Assembly (NCBI RefSeq): GCF_004006395.2
Contig: NZ_CP029758.2
Location: 1,302,001-1,366,000, forward strand
Reading direction: 5' to 3'
Source of the DNA: Clostridium sp. AWRP
GTDB taxonomy: Bacteria; Bacillota; Clostridia; Clostridiales; Clostridiaceae
DNA length: 64,000 nt
The notes under the pieces are model-generated. The model did no database searches, had not been told where the DNA came from, and saw only the letters and a list, made by a program, of their open reading frames with translations. Made by a program: the position numbers and the translations under genes. This document shows, piece after piece, positions 16,993-25,971 of the stretch (its first letter is position 1; each line of letters starts with the position of its first letter).

Positions 16993-17970
16993 ATGAAAGC
17001 TTTTGATGCACATTCTGATATGTTTACGGATATTACTATAAGACGATTAAAAGGTGAGAGAAATATTATACAAAATTATCATATAGATGAATTAAAAAAA
17101 GGAGGTGTAGCAGCTTCAATTTTAGGAATATGGATTGAACCCCTTTATGTTAATAAAGATCGTACATGGAGAACGCTTCAAATAATGGGTGCTGTTTCTG
17201 AAGAAATAGAAGATATGAAAGAATATGCTGGTATTGTATATAAATATAGTGATTTAATTAAATTAAATCAAGAGAATAGGATTGGAATAATAATGGGGAT
17301 GGAAGGTGTAAGTGGATTTAGAAATGATATAAGTCTTATAAATGCAATGTATAGGTTTGGAGTTAGACATGCTATGCTTACTTGGAATGAGGAAAATGAA
17401 TTTGCCACAGGGGTTAAAAGCTCAAATAAAGATAGGGGACTTACGAAAAAAGGTGTAGAATTAGTAAAGAGAATGGAGAAATTAGGAATAATAATTGATG
17501 TGTCCCATGGAAATGAAAGTACTTTTTGGGATATATATAAAAATACTACAAAACCATTTATAGCTTCACATTCTAATGTATATAATTTGTGCAATAGTAT
17601 TAGAAATTTAAAAGATGATCAAATTAAAGCTATAGGTGAAAGAAATGGAGTTATAGGAGTTAACTCCTGGGTGGATTTTGTAGACAATGAAAATCCATGT
17701 GCAGAAAAATTGGCAGATCATGTGGATTATATAGTAGATAAAATTGGTATAGATCATGTAGGATTTGGATTTGATTTTGGAAATTATTTAGATTCTAAAA
17801 CACTTAAATCACTTCAGGATGAAGAATATATAAAAACGCAAGGTATTGAAGATGCTTCAAAAATACCTAATTTATTAAATATTTTAAAAAGGCGAGGATA
17901 TAAAAATAATGAATTAGAAAAAATAGCTTTTAAAAATATGGAGCGTATAGTGAGAGATATACTGGTATAA
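16993..17970 (+). CDS. membrane dipeptidase, peptidase family M19
   Basis: This zinc-dependent dipeptidase is of the renal dipeptidase family, which cleaves dipeptides and tolerates a D-residue at the C-terminal position. The metal ligands are visible: FDAHSD at residues 3-8, a bridging Glu in GMEGVSGF, DVSHGNEST, IASHSNVYNLC, and HVGFGFDFGN near the C-terminus. The 325 residues have no signal peptide, so it acts in the cytoplasm on imported peptides. GGAGG lies before ATG 16993. It follows dppF by 33 bases and closes the operon, with a terminator just after. Confidence 0.93.
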   Translation: MKAFDAHSDMFTDITIRRLKGERNIIQNYHIDELKKGGVAASILGIWIEPLYVNKDRTWRTLQIMGAVSEEIEDMKEYAGIVYKYSDLIKLNQENRIGIIMGMEGVSGFRNDISLINAMYRFGVRHAMLTWNEENEFATGVKSSNKDRGLTKKGVELVKRMEKLGIIIDVSHGNESTFWDIYKNTTKPFIASHSNVYNLCNSIRNLKDDQIKAIGERNGVIGVNSWVDFVDNENPCAEKLADHVDYIVDKIGIDHVGFGFDFGNYLDSKTLKSLQDEEYIKTQGIEDASKIPNLLNILKRRGYKNNELEKIAFKNMERIVRDILV

Positions 17971-17977
17971 TGGCAGG

Positions 17978-18026
17978 GGGTTGTTGCATTAGCTATTTTT
18001 CGAATAGCTACGAACAGTCCTTTTTT
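17978..18026 (+). terminator. intrinsic terminator of the peptide operon
   Basis: There are two stacked stems: GGGTTGTT (17978-17985) with AACAGTCC (18013-18020), including two wobble pairs, and TAGCTATT (17990-17997) with AATAGCTA (18003-18010). TTTTTT at 18021-18026 follows. Confidence 0.8.
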
Positions 18027-18109
18027 ATACTAGTTTTTTATTTAATAGAATAGTTCTATTTTAAAACAAAAATGATTAAAATCAGAGGCAAAAAATGCAC
18101 GTTTTATTG

Positions 18110-18138
18110 TTGACAACTTTACTCGGATTTGATACTAT
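18110..18138 (+). promoter_or_regulatory. sigma-A promoter of the iron-sulfur (isc) operon
   Basis: A perfect TTGACA (18110-18115) and TACTAT (18133-18138) are 17 bases apart. The AT-rich imperfect dyad just downstream (TAATATTAATTAAAGTATTA) is a candidate site for Rrf2-family autoregulation. Confidence 0.75.
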
Positions 18139-18185
18139 AATATTAATTAAAGTATTAAGTCACATTGATTTAAGGAAGTGATGAA

Positions 18186-18632
18186 TTGAAGCTATCCACA
18201 AAAGGAAGATATGGGGTAAAAGCTATGGTAGATTTAGCTATTCACTATAGTGATGAGCCGTCATCTATAAAAAGTATATCGGAAAGACAAAATATATCAG
18301 AATATTATTTAGAACAGTTATTTTCGAACCTTAGAAAATCTAATTTAGTAAAAAGTATTAGGGGAGCACAAGGTGGATATATTTTGAACAGAGAACCCAA
18401 AGATATAACTGTAGCTGATATAATGAAAGTTTTAGAAGGACCTATAGAAATCTCAGATTGTGTAGATGAAAATAATGAAAGTTCCTGCAGTAATATGGAT
18501 TGCTGTGCTACCAGACTTTTATGGAGTAGAATTAAAGAAAGTATAGAGGATGTTATGAAGTCTACAACTTTACAAGACATGGTAGATGATTATATTCAAA
18601 TGAAACAAGAAAAAACGAAAGGGGATATATAA
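18186..18632 (+). CDS. iscR: Rrf2/IscR-family regulator
   Basis: This winged-helix regulator represses or tunes iron-sulfur biogenesis. The N-terminus MKLSTKGRYGVKAMVDLA is typical of Rrf2 proteins, and the recognition helix region contains SEYYLEQLFSNLRKS. Four Cys residues lie between about residues 93 and 107 (DCVDENNESSCSNMDCC), where IscR ligates a [2Fe-2S] cluster, so cluster sensing is plausible although the spacing differs from E. coli IscR. The start is TTG 18186 after AAGGAAGTGAT; the nearby ATG 18181 reaches a stop after two codons. The iscS start follows immediately. Confidence 0.92.
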   Translation: MKLSTKGRYGVKAMVDLAIHYSDEPSSIKSISERQNISEYYLEQLFSNLRKSNLVKSIRGAQGGYILNREPKDITVADIMKVLEGPIEISDCVDENNESSCSNMDCCATRLLWSRIKESIEDVMKSTTLQDMVDDYIQMKQEKTKGDI

Positions 18633-19841
18633 ATGAATAAGAAGGTTTACATGGACTATTCAGCTACTACTTATACAAAACCCGAGGTATTACAAGAAAT
18701 GATTCCTTATTTTACTGAAAATTTTGGAAATCCATCTTCACTGTATTCAATGTCAGATGTTCCAAGAGAGGCAATTAATACAGCTAGACAAAGAGTGTCT
18801 AAGGCAATAAATGCAGATAAAAATGAAATATTTTTTACAGCAGGCGGGTCAGAAAGTGATAACTGGATATTAAAAGGAATAGCTTTTGCAAATAAAAATA
18901 AAGGAAATCATATAATAACTACTAAGATAGAACATCATGCTATTTTACATGCATGCAAGTTTCTTGAAAAAAATGGATTTGAAGTTACCTATTTACCTGT
19001 AGATGAGTATGGATTTATAAATTTAGAAGATTTAAAAAAAGCAATTAAGGATACTACAATACTTGTATCTGTAATGTTTGCAAATAATGAAGTGGGAACC
19101 ATTCAACCTATAAAGGAAATAGGTGAGATATGTAAAGAAAAGAAGATATATTTTCACACAGATGCAGTTCAAGCTGTAGGACACGTTAACATAGATGTAA
19201 AGGACATGAACATAGATGCTCTTTCTATGGCAGGGCATAAGTTTTATGGACCTAAGGGAATAGGAGCAATGTACTTGAGAAAGGGAATAAAGATTGAAAA
19301 TCTGATACACGGTGGTGCCCAGGAAAGAGGAAAGAGAGCTTCTACTGAAAATGTTCCAGGAATAGTTGGAATAGGAAAAGCGATAGAACTAGCAACTTCT
19401 GAAATGAAGACAGAAAGTAAAAGACTTAGCCAATTAAGGGATAAACTTATAAAAGGATTAGTTGAAGAAATACCTTATGCTAAAGTAAATGGACCTAGTG
19501 GAGATAAGAGACTTCCTGGAAATGTTAATTTGAGCTTTATAGGAATAGAAGGAGAAACTTTGCTTTTAGATCTAAATGATGCAGGTATATTTGTTTCTAC
19601 AGGAAGTGCTTGTGCATCAGCTTCATTGGATCCGTCACATGTACTTTTAGCTTTAGGGTTACCTCACGAAGTGGCACATGGTTCCCTTAGATTAACTTTA
19701 GGTGCTGGTACTACGGAAGAGGATGTAGATTATGCGCTGCAGGTAATTCCAAAAGTAGTAGCTAGAAGAAGGGCAATGTCACCGCTTTGGGAAGACTTTC
19801 TTAAAACACAAAATAAAGGAGAGAAGGTAGAACAATTATGA
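18633..19841 (+). CDS. iscS: cysteine desulfurase (IscS/NifS)
   Basis: This PLP enzyme takes sulfur from cysteine for Fe-S cluster assembly. The N-terminal YMDYSATTYTKPEV, the PLP lysine in SMAGHKFYGPKGIGA near residue 203, and the catalytic Cys loop STGSACASASLDPSHVL near residue 327 are clear. The 402-residue length and long Cys loop fit the IscS group. ATG 18633 directly abuts the iscR stop, with AAAGGGGAT ahead. The stop overlaps the start of iscU, which should couple translation of the sulfur donor and the scaffold. Confidence 0.96.
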   Translation: MNKKVYMDYSATTYTKPEVLQEMIPYFTENFGNPSSLYSMSDVPREAINTARQRVSKAINADKNEIFFTAGGSESDNWILKGIAFANKNKGNHIITTKIEHHAILHACKFLEKNGFEVTYLPVDEYGFINLEDLKKAIKDTTILVSVMFANNEVGTIQPIKEIGEICKEKKIYFHTDAVQAVGHVNIDVKDMNIDALSMAGHKFYGPKGIGAMYLRKGIKIENLIHGGAQERGKRASTENVPGIVGIGKAIELATSEMKTESKRLSQLRDKLIKGLVEEIPYAKVNGPSGDKRLPGNVNLSFIGIEGETLLLDLNDAGIFVSTGSACASASLDPSHVLLALGLPHEVAHGSLRLTLGAGTTEEDVDYALQVIPKVVARRRAMSPLWEDFLKTQNKGEKVEQL

Positions 19842-20269
19842 TGTACAGTGAAAAGGTTATGGATCACTTTAGACACCCTAGAAATGTAGGTGAAATTCCA
19901 GATGCAAATGGTGTTGGAGAAGTTGGAAATCCACAATGTGGAGATATAATGAAGATATATATAAAAGTTGAAGATGATGTGATAAAAGATATAAAATTTA
20001 AGACTTTTGGATGCGGTTCTGCTATAGCATCTTCCAGTATGGCAACTGAACTTATAAAAGGAAAAAAAGTAGAAGATGCATGGGAGCTTACTAATAAGGC
20101 AGTTGCAGAGGCACTAGATGGACTTCCACCAGTAAAGATGCATTGTTCTGTTTTAGCAGAAGAAGCTATCCATAAGGCAATAAATGATTATAGAGAGTCA
20201 CAGGGACTTGAACCATGGGCAACTAAAAATCATTCTGAAACTATCCACGAACATGTTCATGGAAATTAA
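19838..20269 (+). CDS. iscU: iron-sulfur cluster scaffold (IscU/NifU N-terminal type)
   Basis: This scaffold receives sulfur from IscS and assembles clusters. The three cluster cysteines are in GNPQCGD, TFGCGSA and KMHCSVLAE. The 143-residue protein has a His/Glu-rich C-terminal tail (NHSETIHEHVHGN) beyond the core domain. Either ATG 19838 or ATG 19841 can start the protein; both overlap the iscS stop. In many clostridia the tRNA thiouridylase gene mnmA follows here, but none is present, and a strong terminator follows instead. Confidence 0.95.
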   Translation: MMYSEKVMDHFRHPRNVGEIPDANGVGEVGNPQCGDIMKIYIKVEDDVIKDIKFKTFGCGSAIASSSMATELIKGKKVEDAWELTNKAVAEALDGLPPVKMHCSVLAEEAIHKAINDYRESQGLEPWATKNHSETIHEHVHGN

Positions 20270-20311
20270 TAATAATTTAGATAATGTATAAGTAAGTTTT
20301 CTATAATATAT

Positions 20312-20350
20312 AAAAATATAACCTCTTTATGAGGTTATATTTTTATTTTT
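20312..20350 (+). terminator. intrinsic terminator after iscU
   Basis: AAAAATATAACCTC (20312-20325) pairs perfectly with GAGGTTATATTTTT (20331-20344) around a 5-base loop. The T-rich tract continues to 20350. Confidence 0.9.
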
Positions 20351-20393
20351 TGGATAAACTACAAGTATATATTTTTAAATTAAGGTGATATCT

Positions 20394-20900
20394 TTGTATA
20401 GAATAAGAGATTTTATATTTATGGATGCAGTAAATCTTTCAGGAAATTTACTGGGGTTTATAAGTGATATATTTTTAGACTTTAATAAAAAACAAGTAAA
20501 GGGATTTGTTATAACCCCTAACAACATATTTAAAAAAAGTTTAAACGTATTTATAAAGGATATAGTGAGTTTAACATCTGTAATAGTTGTTACTAATGCA
20601 AATAGGGATAAGTATTTTCAATTTAATGATGTAAAGAAAATGAATGTAGTGGATGAAAAAGGATGTTTGATAGGAATGGTGGAAGATATATTATTTGATG
20701 AAGAAAGTTTTTGCATAAAAGCAGTTATACTTTCCACTGGATTTATAAATAATTTTATAAAAGGGAAAAAAATATTGCTTATAGATGATTTGACTTTAGG
20801 TGAAGAGAACTTATTTTACAGAGGAAAAAAAGAAAATTTAAAGTTTTTTAATTCTCCTCATGTACTATTTAACTCAGATAAGGCATCTGAAAGAAAATAG
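20394..20900 (+). CDS. PRC-barrel domain protein
   Basis: Two PRC-barrel-like halves are visible: one with LSGNLLGFISDIFLDFNKKQ near residue 15, the second with EKGCLIGMVEDILFDEES near residue 90. PRC-barrel proteins bind partners in roles from RNA metabolism to sporulation, but no precise function can be given. The start is probably TTG 20394 after AAGGTGAT; GTG 20385 is in frame but overlaps that site. The protein has about 168 residues and no signal or membrane helix. It is followed 77 bases later by the AI-2E family gene and preceded by the iscU terminator, so these two may form a small unit. Confidence 0.75.
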   Translation: MYRIRDFIFMDAVNLSGNLLGFISDIFLDFNKKQVKGFVITPNNIFKKSLNVFIKDIVSLTSVIVVTNANRDKYFQFNDVKKMNVVDEKGCLIGMVEDILFDEESFCIKAVILSTGFINNFIKGKKILLIDDLTLGEENLFYRGKKENLKFFNSPHVLFNSDKASERK

Positions 20901-20977
20901 GTTAGCATACTGATTGGTTATTTTTTTGAAAATTACTAAGAAGGGAAAATACCTAAATATAATTAGGATTGTGGAAG

Positions 20978-22012
20978 ATGATGCGGATGAATATTAGTAA
21001 AAATTCTCTTGTCAAATATGTACTTATAATAGCTATATTTGCAGCTGCTGCTTTGCTTGTTGCTAAAAGTTCTGTATTAAGGGAAATGTTATATTTGATT
21101 TTTATATCTTTTTTAATAGCCTATACCCTAAAACCTATAGAAATAAAAATGGTTAATGCTGGAATAAACAAAAAAGTTAGTGCTATTATTATAATAGGTA
21201 TACTGATTTTACTAGTTGTTTCTACATTTGCCCTTCTTATACCATCTTTATTTAAGGAAAGTTTAAAGTTAAATGCCACTGCTGCAAGTATTCAGACGTT
21301 AATAGACAGATTTTATGCAAAACTAAAGTTAATTCAAGGCAATAGGACAATGCACTTATTAGTAAATAATTTAAATAGAAGGATTGACAGTGAAATTGCT
21401 TCTGTATTTGTTAAAATATTTGATTTCTTAATGAATATGGGAGAAAATATATTGTATTTAGTAGTTATACCAATAATAACTTATTATTTTTTAGCAGATG
21501 ATAAATGTATAAATGAAACTCTACTTTCCGCATTCCCAGTAAATAGTAGAAAACCTATTAAAAAAATATGCTGCCATGCAGATAAGATATTAGGACGATA
21601 TATAGCAAGTCAGCTCATATTGAGTGCCCTTGTGGGAATAGCTACTTTTTTTATACTTATATTTTTAAAGGTAGAATTTCCTATAATATTATCCATATTA
21701 AATGCATTCTTTAATATAATACCTTATTTTGGTCCTATATTTGGTGCTCTTCCGGCTATAGTTATAGCCCTTATAAAATCTCCAGAAACAGCTTTATGGA
21801 CAGTTATATGGCTTTATCTCCTGCAGCAGATAGAAGGAAACATACTATCACCTAAGGTCACAGGAGATAGCATAGATATGCATCCTCTTATAGTCATTCT
21901 TCTATTAATAGTTGGAGGTAAAGTATCAGGATTTATTGGAATGGTATTAGCAGTACCTTTTGGAGTTGTAATTAAAGTTATATATGATGATCTGAATTAC
22001 TATATGTTTTAG
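20978..22012 (+). CDS. AI-2E family (PerM-like) membrane protein
   Basis: The product has about 344 residues and seven to eight hydrophobic segments, including LVKYVLIIAIFAAAALLVA at the start and ILLLIVGGKVSGFIGMVLAV near the end. It also carries the family's central soluble loop and the conserved NIIPYFGPIFGALPAIV motif. Members have been linked to autoinducer-2 export and to sodium/proton exchange, and the substrate here is unknown. Possible starts are TTG 20969, ATG 20978, ATG 20981 and ATG 20987; GGAAG at 20973-20977 would best serve ATG 20987, so the exact start is open. The alaS T-box leader begins downstream. Confidence 0.88.
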   Translation: MMRMNISKNSLVKYVLIIAIFAAAALLVAKSSVLREMLYLIFISFLIAYTLKPIEIKMVNAGINKKVSAIIIIGILILLVVSTFALLIPSLFKESLKLNATAASIQTLIDRFYAKLKLIQGNRTMHLLVNNLNRRIDSEIASVFVKIFDFLMNMGENILYLVVIPIITYYFLADDKCINETLLSAFPVNSRKPIKKICCHADKILGRYIASQLILSALVGIATFFILIFLKVEFPIILSILNAFFNIIPYFGPIFGALPAIVIALIKSPETALWTVIWLYLLQQIEGNILSPKVTGDSIDMHPLIVILLLIVGGKVSGFIGMVLAVPFGVVIKVIYDDLNYYMF

Positions 22013-22043
22013 TTAGAATTTCAGATTAGAAAAGCCTGCAATA

Positions 22044-22072
22044 TTGACATAAAAGTGTATTTAAATTATAAT
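22044..22072 (+). promoter_or_regulatory. sigma-A promoter of alaS
   Basis: Perfect TTGACA (22044-22049) and perfect TATAAT (22067-22072) are 17 bases apart. The T-box leader starts just downstream, so this drives alaS and probably ireB. Confidence 0.88.
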
Positions 22073-22079
22073 TTGTATC

Positions 22080-22293
22080 GTAATGGAATATAGGCAATGA
22101 ATAGAAAAAGTAAATATTTTATTATACAAAGAGAGGAAGTGGATGGTGTAAACTTCTTATAATATATATTGAAGCTATCTATGAGTCATAACATATAATT
22201 TAAGAGATACAGGTTTTTTATTTTACATATCTGTTTAATTAGGGTGGTACCGCGGATTCAGCTTTCGTCCCTTTTCAGGGATGGGAGCTTTTT
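22080..22293 (+). promoter_or_regulatory. T-box riboswitch of alaS with terminator
   Basis: The T-box sequence AGGGTGGTACCGCGG at 22241-22255 is diagnostic; its UGG-containing bulge pairs with the NCCA end of uncharged tRNA. The terminator follows: AGCTTTCGTCCC (22260-22271) pairs with GGGATGGGAGCT (22278-22289), then a T-run. GCT within AAGCTATC near 22173 is a possible alanine specifier codon in Stem I, consistent with the downstream gene. Low charging of tRNA-Ala should allow read-through into alaS. The exact 5' end is estimated. Confidence 0.93.
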
Positions 22294-22363
22294 AATTAAA
22301 ATTATTTTTTACATAATAAAATGACAAAATTTGATTACATATGAGTGAAGAGGAGAGATACAT

Positions 22364-25003
22364 ATGGAGAAATTAGGATTAAATCAAATTAGAGAGATGT
22401 ATTTAAGTTTTTTTGAAAAGAAGGGTCATTTAAGGATGTCAAGTTTTTCTTTAGTCCCCAATAATGATAAGAGCTTACTTCTTATAAATGCAGGAATGGC
22501 ACCTCTTAAACCCTATTTTACAGGATTGAAGGTTCCACCTAGAAAAAGGGTGACTACCTGTCAGAAATGTATAAGGACAGGAGATATTGAAAACGTTGGG
22601 AAGACATCCAGACATGGTACTTTTTTTGAAATGCTTGGAAATTTTTCTTTTGGAGACTATTTCAAGGAAGAAGTAATTCCCTGGGCTTGGGAATTTACTA
22701 CTGATGTTTTAAAAATTCCTAAAGATAAATTATATGTTACCATATATTTAGATGACGATGAAGCTTATGATATATGGGTGAAAAAGACGGACATAGATCC
22801 ATCTAGAATATTCAGGCTAGGAAAAGAAGATAATTTTTGGGAACATGGAGCAGGACCCTGTGGACCTTGTTCGGAGATTCACTATGACAGAGGCGAAGGA
22901 AAGATAACTACAGTAGATGAATTTGTAAAAGCAGGTGATAGTGACAGGGTAGTTGAATTTTGGAACTTGGTATTTACACAATTTGATAAAGATGAAGAAG
23001 GAAACTACAATAAGCTTTCTCATCCAAATATAGATACGGGTATGGGTCTTGAGAGAATGGCAACTATAATGCAGGGTAAAAACAGTATATTTGAAGTAGA
23101 CACTATAAATTCTATATTAAAAGCAGTAAGCAATATGGCTGGTATAGAATACGGTAAAAATGAAAAAAGTGATATGTCCATGAGAATAATAACAGATCAT
23201 GTGAGAAGTGTTACATTTATGATAAGTGATGGAATACTTCCATCTAATGAAGGCCGTGGGTATGTGCTTAGAAGACTTTTAAGAAGGGCTGCAAAGCATG
23301 GAAAGTCCCTTGGCATTAAGGAAGGATTTTTGTATAAACTTACAGAAGTTGTCATAAATAATTCTTGTGGAAATTATTCTGCATTGAAGGAAAAAGAAGA
23401 GTATATAAAAAAGATTATAAAGCTAGAAGAGGAAAGATTTGATGAAACTATAGACAGTGGAATGCAAATTTTAAATGACTTTATATCTGACTTAAAGTCA
23501 AATAAAAATACTGTACTGGAGGGTGAAAAGGCATTTAAATTATATGATACGTATGGTTTCCCTATAGAACTTACTCAAGAAATATTAGAAGAAAAAGGAA
23601 TGACTGTAGATTTAGATGAATTCAATCATAATATGAAAGATCAGAGGGAAAGAGCAAGATCTGCTAGAGCAGAGACCAATTATATGGGAGCAGAAAATAC
23701 TGTATTAAATAAAATCCCTTTTGAAATAAATACGGTATTTGAAGGGTATGATAGATTAAAATCCAGTTCCAAAGTTAAATTAATTGTAAAAGATGAAGAA
23801 TTTGTATCTGTTTTAAATGAAGGAGAAGAGGGAGTTATTATAACTTCCAATACGCCTTTTTATGCTGAAATGGGAGGCCAGGTAGGAGATAAGGGAACTG
23901 TATTTAGTGAAAACTTCAAAGGAGAAGTTTTAGATTGTAAGAAAAACCTAGCAGGAAAGGTACTACATTTTGTTAAGGTTATTTCAGGAAGTATAAATTT
24001 GGAGGATACAATTGAACTGAGTGTAGACGAGGATAGAAGAAATAATATAAGAAAAAATCATACTGCAACTCATCTATTAGATTCTGCTTTAAAACAAGTT
24101 TTAGGAGAACAGGTACATCAGTCTGGTTCTTATGTAGATGAAGCTAGGCTAAGGTTTGATTTCAATCATTTTGAAGCTGTAAGCTATGAAAAATTAAGGT
24201 ATATTGAAAACTTGGTAAATGAAAGTATAATGAAAGTTTATCCTGTAAAAACAACTATAATGTCCTTAGATGAAGCCAAAGAAAGTGGTGCAATAGCACT
24301 TTTTGACAACAAATATAAAGATGAAGTAAGAGTAGTTTCTGTAGGAAATTTCAGTAAGGAACTTTGTGGAGGTACTCATGTGAGTAATTCTGGAGAGATA
24401 GGCTTGTTTAAAATAACTTCTGAAACCGGGATAGCAGCTGGTATAAGGAGAATAGAAGCAGTTACAGGTAAGATGGCGATTGAATATGTTAATTCAAAAA
24501 GTGATATACTAAGAGAAATATCAAGCAAACTAAAATGTTCTGAAAAAGAAATTGTTCATAAATTGGATTTGCAATCTAGTGAACTGAAAGAATTGGAAAA
24601 GGAAATTGAAGAATTAAAATTGAAAGTTGCAGGAAGTGCAGAAGATGATATTTTAAAGTCAGTAAATAAAATAGGAGGAATAGATCTATTTACAGGTATA
24701 TTGAAAGATGTAGATGGAAATTCTCTTAGGGAGCTAGCTGATAAAATCAGGAGCAAATCTGAAAATTGTGTAGTTTTGCTTGGAAGCAGCACAGGAGAAA
24801 AAGTGCAGCTTGTAGCTATGGCAACTAAAGAAGCAGTAAAAAATGGAATACATTGTGGAAAAATCATAAAGGAAGTTGCAGCAATTACAGGTGGAGGCGG
24901 TGGCGGAAGACCTGATATGGCTCAAGCAGGAGGAAAACTTCCGGATAAGTTACAAGAAGCTATAGGAAAAAGCAACACAATTATTACAAAATTAGTTAAG
25001 TAG
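22364..25003 (+). CDS. alaS: alanyl-tRNA synthetase
   Basis: This class II synthetase charges tRNA-Ala. The 879-residue length is normal. The N-terminal catalytic domain includes FFEKKGH, RVTTCQKCIRTGDIENVGKT and the GPCGPCSEIHYDRG motif. The editing domain carries HTATHLL near residue 565 and the zinc-site ELCGGTHVS near 668. The C-terminal C-Ala domain has the GGGGGGRPDMAQAGG signature. AGGAGAG precedes ATG 22364. A T-box leader upstream gives tRNA-dependent control. ireB and ruvX follow, as in many Firmicutes. Confidence 0.98.
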   Translation: MEKLGLNQIREMYLSFFEKKGHLRMSSFSLVPNNDKSLLLINAGMAPLKPYFTGLKVPPRKRVTTCQKCIRTGDIENVGKTSRHGTFFEMLGNFSFGDYFKEEVIPWAWEFTTDVLKIPKDKLYVTIYLDDDEAYDIWVKKTDIDPSRIFRLGKEDNFWEHGAGPCGPCSEIHYDRGEGKITTVDEFVKAGDSDRVVEFWNLVFTQFDKDEEGNYNKLSHPNIDTGMGLERMATIMQGKNSIFEVDTINSILKAVSNMAGIEYGKNEKSDMSMRIITDHVRSVTFMISDGILPSNEGRGYVLRRLLRRAAKHGKSLGIKEGFLYKLTEVVINNSCGNYSALKEKEEYIKKIIKLEEERFDETIDSGMQILNDFISDLKSNKNTVLEGEKAFKLYDTYGFPIELTQEILEEKGMTVDLDEFNHNMKDQRERARSARAETNYMGAENTVLNKIPFEINTVFEGYDRLKSSSKVKLIVKDEEFVSVLNEGEEGVIITSNTPFYAEMGGQVGDKGTVFSENFKGEVLDCKKNLAGKVLHFVKVISGSINLEDTIELSVDEDRRNNIRKNHTATHLLDSALKQVLGEQVHQSGSYVDEARLRFDFNHFEAVSYEKLRYIENLVNESIMKVYPVKTTIMSLDEAKESGAIALFDNKYKDEVRVVSVGNFSKELCGGTHVSNSGEIGLFKITSETGIAAGIRRIEAVTGKMAIEYVNSKSDILREISSKLKCSEKEIVHKLDLQSSELKELEKEIEELKLKVAGSAEDDILKSVNKIGGIDLFTGILKDVDGNSLRELADKIRSKSENCVVLLGSSTGEKVQLVAMATKEAVKNGIHCGKIIKEVAAITGGGGGGRPDMAQAGGKLPDKLQEAIGKSNTIITKLVK

Positions 25004-25064
25004 TATACATTTTATGAAATATGTTTTATAATATATTTATTAGAATGTTAGCGGGGTGATATAT

Positions 25065-25316
25065 ATGAGCAACGATAATACTATTCAGTTTGACATTTCT
25101 GAAAGTAAAAAAGCATTGACAAAGGAAATATTGACTGAGGTTTATGATTCGCTAATTAAAAAAGGCTATAATCCAGTAAATCAATTAGTGGGATACTTGA
25201 TTTCTGGTGATCCAACGTATATAACAAATTATAACGGAGCAAGGTCATTGGTTAGGAAGCTTGAGAGAGATGAAATACTTGAAGAAGTCTTAAAAGCATA
25301 CTTAGACATAAAATAA
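25065..25316 (+). CDS. ireB: IreB family regulatory phosphoprotein (UPF0297)
   Basis: This small 83-residue protein matches the UPF0297/IreB family: DNTIQFDISESKK at the start, then YNPVNQLVGYLISGDPTYI and ARSLVRKLERDEILEEVLK. IreB is a substrate of the PASTA-type Ser/Thr kinase in enterococci, where it affects cephalosporin resistance; the Thr residues in the N-terminal part are the likely phosphorylation region. An upstream in-frame GTG (25056) overlaps the GGGGTGAT ribosome site, so ATG 25065 is taken. The conserved alaS-ireB-ruvX order supports the call. Confidence 0.92.
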   Translation: MSNDNTIQFDISESKKALTKEILTEVYDSLIKKGYNPVNQLVGYLISGDPTYITNYNGARSLVRKLERDEILEEVLKAYLDIK

Positions 25317-25343
25317 AAATGTCCTTTTGGACATTTTTATTTT
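25315..25343 (+). terminator. intrinsic terminator after ireB
   Basis: AAAAATGTCC (25315-25324) pairs with GGACATTTTT (25329-25338) around TTTT, and ATTTT follows. The left arm overlaps the ireB stop region. Confidence 0.85.
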
Positions 25344-25379
25344 AAATATGAGAATAATAAAAAGTAGGAGAGTGAAAGT

Positions 25380-25793
25380 TTGAGAATACTCGGATTAGAT
25401 ATAGGGGACAGAACTATAGGAGTGGCACTAAGTGACCCACTTGGGATAACGGCACAAGGAATCACTACTGTGAGAAGAAAGAATCAGGAAAAGGACATTG
25501 AGGAATTAAAGTCTATATGTGAAAAATATGGTGTGGAACTTATTGTTTCTGGGCTTCCTAAAAATATGAATGGTACGTTAGGTCCTCAGAGTGAAAAAGT
25601 GTTAAGTTTTTGCAAGGTTATAGGGCAAAGTATAAAAGTACCCATAGAGATGTGGGATGAAAGATTAACTACTGTAGCGGCTCATAGAGCTATGATAGAG
25701 GGAGATTTATCTAGGGCAAAGAGAAAAAAAATAGTAGATAAGATGGCGGCCATTTATATACTTCAAGGATATTTGGATAGCATTTCAAAATAG
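25380..25793 (+). CDS. ruvX: RuvX/YqgF-type RNase H-fold nuclease
   Basis: This 137-residue protein belongs to the YqgF family, proposed to be a Holliday-junction resolvase or to process 16S rRNA precursor. Acidic catalytic residues are visible in LGLDIGDRTIGVALSDPLG, in the middle (SGLPKNMNGTLGPQ) and in PIEMWDERLTT. The start is TTG 25380 after AGGAGAGTGAAAG. It lies downstream of the ireB terminator but within the usual alaS-ireB-ruvX cluster. No departure from the family pattern is seen. Confidence 0.93.
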   Translation: MRILGLDIGDRTIGVALSDPLGITAQGITTVRRKNQEKDIEELKSICEKYGVELIVSGLPKNMNGTLGPQSEKVLSFCKVIGQSIKVPIEMWDERLTTVAAHRAMIEGDLSRAKRKKIVDKMAAIYILQGYLDSISK

Positions 25794-25971
25794 TATCAAG
25801 TGAAATTTATTTGAATTTATTAAGGGATACAGCCTTTATTTATCATATCCTTGAAGAAAATGAGAAAACTAAAATCTATAATTTTTGTGAAGAGTTTTTA
25901 CAAAGTATCGTTAAGCGTTAAAGAGAGTAGTTATTGAATAAATTTGGATTTGGAAGAAAGGAAAACTCAAT

